Below the pieces are notes generated by a model. The model did no database searches. It was not told the origin of the DNA and saw only the letters and a program-made list of their open reading frames with translations. 64,000 bases of DNA, taken from NCBI RefSeq assembly GCF_025118155.1, contig NW_026251392.1, positions 248,001-312,000 of the forward strand. Direction: 5' to 3'. The translations under genes were made by a program, and so were the position numbers. This DNA comes from Cokeromyces recurvatus (taxonomy: Eukaryota; Mucoromycota; Mucoromycetes; Mucorales; Mucoraceae). Each line of letters begins with the position of its first letter. The stretch's first letter is position 1. Shown here piece after piece: positions 56,847 through 64,000 of this stretch.

Positions 56847-59754
56847 TTATTTACAAAATATTTTATTAAGTAAGGATTTTGAAAATTCGATTGGATTTTC
56901 TAAATCATCTTCAAGATATTTAGGCTCTAAGGATCTATAAAAAGGAAAATTAGATGAAATAAGAAATACTATGTTATATATAAAATACCTCTGTAATAAC
57001 TCATCTGCTAATTGAATACAAGTTTGTTGATTTAATGTCATATTTTGTATCTTAATATCTTGTATATCAATGTTGACTGTTTGGAACTGCTTAGCTAAAA
57101 GATCGACATAACTCTTTGGTAAGCATACAGTATCATGATAAACTTCTTTGGGTATAGTCTACGTAATTTAAATGTATTAGAATATTACAGTAACTAATAT
57201 AATCTTTCTTTTATTAAAAAAAAACCCCCTCTACTTACTTGAAGTATAAGCATTGGATTAATTCTTAAGAAGAGGATGGTCTCTTTCAATTGTCTTGCTT
57301 TGACTGATTTATTTTGTATCATATCCTTTGTAATCCTATCGAAAAAAAAAATTAAGATTTTAAATACCAAATGCTTTGAAATAATTATATTTACATAATT
57401 TGAGTTTTCATAATATTAGTACATTCTTCTATGACAGGCCAAATAAGTTCATGGTTCTTTAAAAAGGCAAAAGAGAGATGCTTCCATGATTCAATAGAAA
57501 CAGTATCTCTAGGTATACCGTATGAGTATCTTACAAGCTGTCTTAATCCTAAACTAAAGGCTTCACTATTTATTTTCATACTCCAAAGTTGTATAGGAGC
57601 CATGTAGACTGTACACAGTGATTCTATTTGTTCCTCTTTCAGTTCATCTTTTACCTGCTGTTTTTTATTATTTGAAATGCTACAAGGAGTCAAATCATGC
57701 TCCTTTAAATCATTAGATGATATAAAACCTTTCTGCATTTTAAAGTCCCTTATAAAAATATATATAAAATAAAATAAGTTTTCCGCTTCTCCTTTCTCAC
57801 AGATTGTATATATTACCTAATTAAATCGATATATAATAATATACTATCACTAGACCATCTTTCATCTAGCAAAGCCTTTGAAATAAGAGCCATATATACC
57901 ATTCTTTCTCTATCATCTGATAAGATAGTCGATGCCATTTGCATTAATCTTTGAATTAAAGGAAGTAATCCTAATACGATAGTTAATATTTTTTTTGTCT
58001 TTAGCAAAAGAACAATGACACTATCTTACGTAAATAGGGCATACACTTGATTAATAGTTCACAAGCAGAATTATTTGTCTTTAACAGAGACATTAGATTC
58101 TTTGCTAAAATAGATCTAATAATAGATTATTATTTTAAATGTATAATTCTTTCTTTCTTTCTTTTTATCAATATTTACTTACATTATTTGGTTTGAATTT
58201 TGATATTCAATAAGATAAGATAAAAGATGATAAGCAAATTTAGATTGTTTGTCTTGTTGAGCAACATGAAATAGTAAATAACATACAGACGATTCTGGTC
58301 GCTTTTTAATGATGGATGATAATTGTATCATTGTTTCAGTGGACTCGTCAGTTGTCTGATCTAATATGGCTTGGATCAAATCCTCATTTTCTATGTATTC
58401 TATTGAGAACAAATCAGGAAATTGAATTGTTAATTGTGCTATCCATGATTGAATGTTTGGTATATTTGTCTTGAGAATGGCTTGGCAATCCTTTGACAGT
58501 AATGATTTAATCTCTTCTTCATCTGTAGAGAGCACAACTGTATCATGATAGAGTCCATAAAGTTTAATCCAGTTGCCCTTTTGTAGCAAGATTAGTAAAA
58601 TAATATGAGTCAGAGGCGATATTTCTTTATCATCAAGTATCTTTTTTTGCTTTTTTGGTGTTAGTGGCTTATCAGATAAAACTGCTTTGGGTGTCAAATA
58701 AGTAAGAATTCGATTCCATTCTCCAGCAATAGCTTTATTCGTATTATTATCTTTGGAATAAGATAGAAATTTATGTAATGCTTCATACGTGATTATTTCA
58801 AGCTGATTTTTAGATACATGCCACTATACATATAAAATAAATATACATCTCCTTTTATATATAAACAGTTAAATACCTTTTCCAAAATTATAAGTAATTG
58901 TTCGATAGTACTCCAAAGTATCTGATCAATAGTATTGCTTGAAATACAGGATCCATCTAATTCAATAATTTTTAAGGAGTCATTTTCTTTTATATAATTA
59001 TCGTGAAGGTGAAGTAAATTGTACTGGCAAAATTGTGCTGCTATATTATAAGCTGAACAAGCAAGCAATGTTGTTGCTTGGCCACACTCTTCAATTATAT
59101 AAATTAAAGATGGGAGAAATAACAGGGTCATATCTCGACAATTATCCCTTAATACTATAGATTGTTTATATAGAAATTGTAATAAAATTATAATAGCTAG
59201 TTGTGTTTTCTTATCTGATCTTGATAGTTCTTGGACAAAAAACTGTTGTATTTGTTTATTATGAACAGAGTCAAGAATAAAATAACCTATCAAGTGCATA
59301 GCTGCTTCGTTTGGATGACGTTTCAAAATCTTTTCTTTTAATGGATCAAACACATGCTTAAAGAGAGTTTCATTTGGGGCTAAATAATTCTCAATAGACA
59401 TAATAGCTCGAATGGTAGGTGCTATAGACATGGAAAAGCTTATGAAAAACTTGTAATCATTCAATGGGGAAAATAATAAAAATAAAACTTACATTCACTC
59501 ATTTTTATCAAAATTTCAGTTGAAGTACTTTCTTTTATAGATTTTACTGCTTTCTCAAAAACATGATTATGTACATTGAGCAATAAATAGATTGTCTTTC
59601 CTAAAGGAAGATTCGAAGTATAGTCCTCAATTGTTTTTTCTATTTTCTTAATTGGTTCATCAAGGTCATTATCTTCTGTGCAGACTAACCCGTTTCTTTT
59701 AATAACAGTAGCCGCATCGTTTTCTTGATCCAAAAGTAATGTTGACATGACCAT
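56847..59754 (-). CDS. Helical (HEAT/ARM-like) repeat protein, function unknown
   Basis: Nine exons, 59493-59754, 58877-59421, 58183-58823, 58030-58115, 57817-57970, 57395-57748, 57239-57335, 56989-57158 and 56847-56934, sum to 2397 nt (798 aa) with every phase consistent. The protein starts MVMSTLLLDQENDAATVIKR (a second Met lies two residues in). It is almost entirely amphipathic helices with Leu/Ile spacing (LFKHVFDPLKEKILKRHP, EAAMHLIGYFILDSV, TQLAIIILLQFLYKQ, SWKHLSFAFLKNHELIW). It has no signal peptide or transmembrane segment. The fold suggests a scaffold or transport adaptor. I cannot name a family. The C-terminus ends NKIFCK. Confidence 0.78.
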
Positions 59755-59843
59755 CTAAACTGATCGGTTAAAAAATAAAAAAATAAAATAAAATACAGTG
59801 ATAGAATTTATGCTTCGTGACGGTGTTAAAAAAATACGACATG

Positions 59844-59880
<37 letters not shown>

Positions 59881-60040
59881 CATGACAAAATAGTAAGAGT
59901 AGTAGTAGTGGTGGTGGTGGTGGTAGTGGTAGTGGTAGTAGGTAATACTGGTATTGTGTAGTGATGATTAACATTAGTAAGGATGTGTTGGTAGTAGTAT
60001 TGTAGTTGTAGGTATAAATGGCGGTGGTGGTATAAGTGGG
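59755..60040. repeat. Poly(A) and GGT/AGT low-complexity tract
   Basis: A-run at about 59843-59879, then a (GGT)/(AGT) array at about 59897-59945 upstream of the helical-repeat gene. No gene. Confidence 0.9.
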
Positions 60041-61426
60041 GTGTTTATAGTAAATATAGCCGTATGTGTATCCTCTATTTCTGATGAAAGTAACACGGGT
60101 GTTTGGAGAGTGACTAGAATTCGCAGCATATTTAGCCCAAGCCTAGGCTGTGGAATCGAATCACTTCAAGGGTTCCCCACCAAGTCAAATGAACCCTTAA
60201 TTTTTTTATTTATTCTTATTTTTTGTACTACACCAGCAACTCTTTTTTTTTTCTTTTCACACCAGCAGTAGCATGAATAATGATGTTTTATGACTATATT
60301 CTACCAAGCAACGGTAGTAGATACAAGAGGAACAATGTTATTAATATTATATGATACTATTATAGTTAGACCATATACAAGAAATAAATCCTTTAAACGC
60401 TCCCCTCCCTTTTATATATAAATGTATATATAAATGTATATATAAATATATCATATGAATGTGTATGATGTACCTTGGCATCATTATGGTCCTCAGATCA
60501 TAGAAAGATAATAGAGCGTTTGAAAAGCCTTATTTTGAGCATATACAGATACAGATCTATAGTTGTTATGTTTAATCATAATCAACATCTCAGGAAATAA
60601 TCACAAGTAAACGTAATATACAGGCTCTTTTAATTGTTTAGCAAGCTTCTCTAGCTAATAATATACATCATGTTATGGCTTACTTAGGAACAAAGACTTA
60701 AAAAAAAAACTCTATCAAGAACATTGTAATAACAACCGATATCTCTTTATAAGCTAGTGTAAAGAAGAATGTTTTCGATTACTTCAAAAAAGAAGATATT
60801 GATAAATATAACAATTCTGTAACTATAACAGTGATAAATGCAAAGTATTTCTTTTCTGAGAATATATAACTTTTTTTTTCCTTTATTTTACTGAAACGTT
60901 ATCTAGATATTGTATAAACAAAATAAATAATCTTAACTCTTCCTTTATCCAATTTTATATATTTAAAGTCATATTTTGCCTCACAAAATATATATTTGTA
61001 TATATGATTATTATGTTATTAGAAATAGACTACGAAATTGATGTTATTTACTAATTTTTTCATGACTTGTTCGTTCATTAAATATATTGGATTTTTTTTC
61101 TTTGTTACCAGATTTAAGAAGACAGCTTAACAATAGTAAATATAAATTATATTATCATAAAAGCATACTATTTATTTTATATTTTATTTGAATTGAAGAT
61201 TTTCAACATAATATTCAAAATTTAACAAAAGTTTATGCTGGCCAAATCTCGATAAGTGATTATGTTAGCTGTATATACATCAAGGTCAATAACCATGCAT
61301 CAACGAAACAAAATTTGATTTCTACGGTAAAGCAGTATCTTGTTCCTGAGAAAAAAATATTTTAATCCGTTCTGCGGATTAGAAAATTTTGTTGCAAAAG
61401 TATTCATTCGATATTATTTTTTCAGT

Positions 61427-61461
<35 letters not shown>

Positions 61462-62091
61462 TCTTTCTTCCTTTTAAAGATCTTGATTTATTTGAACAAA
61501 ATAAGTACGCAGTGATATTTGAAAATGGTTAAAAAGAAATACAGATAAGGTCGAGTGGATAAGATATTAAAAAAAAAGTTGAAATAGATTGCCTAATAAA
61601 TCCCTTATTCTGTGTAATATATTGTTAAATACTTGTCAATTCCTACAAACTTGAAGGCCAAAAGAGGCTAAGAATTATATTTCAAAAGCCGTAAATTTTA
61701 CAGAGAAGATAGCTGTAATGAAAATACAGTAGTAATACGTATTATTGCTATGAAGTATATATATATGTATATATACATATTAGGAAAAAATAGGCATCAT
61801 CAGAACTAATTATTCTAATTAATATCTTTATTACAAAAAGAGATATTTATGCTGTTCCCGAGCTAAAATGTAGCAACAGTGGAGATTTGAAAAAGAAATT
61901 TTCGCTGTTGTTATAAAAATACATTTCCTCCTTTATATTTAGTATATAGTAACATGTTATATATCATTCTTCTTATCTCCCTTCTAGTCTTTATAAGGTT
62001 TCTTTACAGCCATTGTAATAACTGGAATAGAACCGATTCATTTTAATGTACGTTAAATAAAATAAATAATAATAATTATATTGCAGCAAAT
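60041..62091. other. Intergenic, mostly AT-rich
   Basis: A patch at about 60085-60190 is less AT-rich and open in frame (TGVWRVTRIRSIFSPSLGCG), but I cannot support a gene. A hairpin AATCCG-TTCTG-CGGATT, with A/T-rich extensions, is at about 61353-61391. A poly(A) tract is at about 61429-61458. Confidence 0.5.
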
Positions 62092-62272
62092 CTAAAGTTT
62101 CTTGATCATGATATGATTTGTATCTTCTTGTGAACCTAATTTGAATATATGGCATCCCACTTTATAGAAACCTTGACATGTATAAAAGTTAATAGCTGAA
62201 GGATTATGCTCCCAAACACCTAACCACACCGCATTGTTTGTTTGCCTAATTGACGGGCTTTTTCAAGACTTG
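62092..62272 (-). pseudogene. GNAT acetyltransferase C-terminal relic
   Basis: The minus strand reads SSLEKARQLGKQT, then after a one-base shift AVWLGVWEHNPSAINFYT and CQGFYKVGCHIFKLGS, ending in IMIKKL with a stop at 62092-62094. NPSAINFYxxxGFxxVG is the classic C-terminal signature of GNAT acetyltransferases. The upstream two thirds are missing and the LTR at 62279 begins seven bases away. Confidence 0.72.
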
Positions 62273-62278
62273 ATGTCA

Positions 62279-62561
62279 TGAACTGACTTATAATATCATG
62301 TTCCTTGATTAAACAAGTGGATCAAGGAATTCTATCTAGATTCCTCTGAAAAATTCTATTGATCCACTTTATCAAATAATATTAAAACTTCTAACAATTT
62401 ATTATTTATAACATATCTTATTCGGTCGTAACTAACACTTTTTTGATTCGAATCTTATCTTAGACTTCTTTAACAATTCTTATAAATAGCTAAATAAAAA
62501 TTATTGACTCTTGACTTTCTTTTGTCTTTATATTATTTGATATTTTACAAGTAATACTACA
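62279..62561 (+). mobile_element. Ty3-type solo LTR
   Basis: Starts TGAACTGACTTATAAT, contains TTATAAATAGC near 62480, and ends TACTACA. It is the best comparison copy for the other three LTR pieces in the window. Flanks (TGTCA and GTTTT) show no clear target duplication. Confidence 0.8.
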
Positions 62562-62984
62562 GTTTTATCTATGGTTTTAACAGTTAGGTATTCATATAAG
62601 AATATCTAAGATCAGGGAGGCATTAGAAAAATATTAGTTACGACAGAATAATCCTACTTAGCATTGTCAGTAGAGTGTACCAACTTCCTTAAGTTTATAA
62701 AACATGAAGAAGTATAATACATAAATAAGTTGAAGTCGCTTTCCCTTATATTATTTGCCCAGATACTTTAAGTCTAGAATTTAATAACTCTGACTATACT
62801 TATTTATTTCGATGGTCATTGAATTCTTATAAAAAATTTTGTTTGATGATATGAGATTATAGCATATGCATGCATAAAAGGGAAATATTTTTTATTTTTA
62901 TTTTTTTTTTGAATACCACAACTCGGCAACTACACCTAAAATCTTGGGTTTATAAAGAAAAAAATTGTGGTAAATAAAACAACT
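62562..62984. other. Intergenic, no gene seen
   Basis: AT-rich, ending in poly(T). A TATA-like CATAAAAGG occurs at about 62873. Confidence 0.5.
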
Positions 62985-63290
62985 TGATCGGAAAGGGCAG
63001 CGCCTTTCTGTTGGCCAAGCGGCGATCATGGAGAGATGAACTTTGTTAGCTGTAGATGGGAGTGATTAAATAATAAAATCGGGGTTAGTTCTGAGCTTTA
63101 ATGATAACATGCTACCTTCCAGGATCCAATGTTCAACACCAGGCCTCCAATGGAGGTCGATAAAAAGATGTTGTTAAATCGCGGGGTCATTTCCTACCAT
63201 GCAAGAGAGGAAAGCCCGCAGCATTGAGGGCATTCCTGGGAGTAACACGGCTGTAGTAGAAGCAAACAAGAACAGAATCTAATCCACCTC
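62985..63290. ncRNA. GC-rich island without an ORF, candidate structured RNA
   Basis: About 300 bp near 45-50% GC in DNA otherwise near 25-30%. There is no open frame on either strand. A hairpin GAAAGGG-CAGC-GCCTTTC lies near 62993-63012. A GAGAGGAAAGCCCGC stretch near 63205 recalls CR-I-like GAGGAAAGTCC of RNase P/MRP RNAs. A run of T follows at about 63318-63328, as for pol III. The identity is unproven. Confidence 0.35.
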
Positions 63291-63827
63291 TACACTATAA
63301 AGGACTTCCTCTTCAATAATTTTTTTTTCTCATATAAAATAAAAAAAAAAATGAAAAAGGGAGGATGGGCTCTAAAGTTAATACGTATTGTGTAGTACAA
63401 TTGCTATAAAAAGTTACACATTATTTATTTAGAACTACTGTCATATTTGTTGCGGTTACAGAATACTTGTAAATTATAATATGTAACAGTAAGGAAATTA
63501 GTTTGGTTATACACAAAGACTTGAAATAGAAGAAATATTATGTAAAGAATTGACAAACGAAGAAAATATTATTAAATTTAACAAATTAAAAAACAACGAC
63601 GTACATGAAAAAACATGAAAGAATAAGTTAATATAAAAAAAAACTTGTATGGCAAAAATAAGCAGACAACTTTTTATAGAACACAGTTTTGGGATAATGA
63701 AAAAAAAATATTAGTTCAGAGGCAATTGACTCATCAATGATAGACGATAATAATAACAGTAATAATAATAACATAATATAATATAAATAGTAAATTTTTA
63801 ATGATGGGGGAACAAAAAAAAAACGGT

Positions 63828-63994
63828 ATGAAACTGATGGCAGACTTGTTATAGCTGATACATCGAATAAGCTATCTAACATTAAAAATAACTACTTTAA
63901 TAATAAGGAAGGATATTAAGGATATTGACTTAGTGGCCAAAGCTGATAAAAATGATAGAAGATCTATGAATCCTCTTAACATTGGTAGTTGGGT
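63828..63994 (+). pseudogene. Coding remnant or exon at the window edge
   Basis: One frame reads ETDGRLVIADTSNKLSNIKN; after a shift another reads KDIDLVAKADKNDRRSMNPL with NIGSW before a GTAAG donor at 63993. The residue mix is protein-like. The rest is beyond the window. Not recognised. Confidence 0.35.
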
Positions 63995-64000
63995 AAGATA

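Noticed and set aside
61700..61716. ACAGAGAAGATAGC resembling the U6 snRNA ACAGAGA region
   Set aside because: The rest of U6 (GGCCCCTGCGCAAGG-like block) is absent.
63628..63882. Minus-strand frame of 84 aa
   Set aside because: Leu and Phe runs from AT-rich repeats; the plus strand over part of it looks more coding.

Overview
The window looks like nuclear DNA of an early-diverging fungus, most likely a member of Mucoromycota (Mucorales or a close relative). The evidence is strongly AT-rich DNA, about 59 short GT..AG introns of roughly 50-110 nt (a few near 300), dense homopolymer and microsatellite tracts, a Gal4-type Zn2Cys6 regulator, a U11/U12-65K minor-spliceosome protein, and Ty3-like and Fanzor relics whose wording resembles Mucorales copies. 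The taxon is an inference; no rRNA or marker search was possible.

Layout. 1-21 kb is a compact housekeeping block: the 3' end of exportin CSE1, CAF-1 subunit CAC2, a CAP-Gly protein, LSM2, an HSF-type regulator, acetyl-CoA acetyltransferase (ERG10-like), a short tRNase Z, a CHERP-like CID/RS splicing protein, a Zn2Cys6 regulator and an unknown protein. 21-28.4 kb is a transposon graveyard. It holds a decayed Fanzor (eukaryotic TnpB-like RNA-guided nuclease) gene broken by a solo-LTR-like insertion with a perfect 5-bp target duplication and bracketed or cut by an inverted pair of about 0.55-kb repeats, followed by a broken multi-exon gene of a repetitive unknown family. 29.8-36.8 kb is one large LAA1/HEATR5 trafficking gene with an apparent one-base lesion. 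37.3-45.2 kb carries a small unknown protein, an F-box protein, a NAT9-like acetyltransferase and U11/U12-65K sharing one 148-bp divergent promoter, a GT32-type glycosyltransferase and an unknown membrane protein. 45-55.8 kb is a second repeat-rich region: Ty3-like LTRs, pol on the minus strand head-to-head with gag on the plus strand, a foldback element, a 96-bp direct repeat, gene remnants, and an unidentified decayed coding region fused behind gag. 55.8-59.8 kb holds mitochondrial ribosomal protein uS15m and a helical-repeat protein. The last 4 kb is mostly non-coding, with a GNAT relic abutting an LTR, a GC-rich island without an ORF, and the edge of another coding region.

There are no operons; genes are monocistronic. 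Several unrelated genes belong to RNA processing (LSM2, CHERP-like, U11/U12-65K, tRNase Z), which reads as chance clustering. Exon coordinates were derived by hand from splice sites, reading phase and family similarity. Nearly all exon sums are exact multiples of three, which supports them, but none was tested against transcripts.
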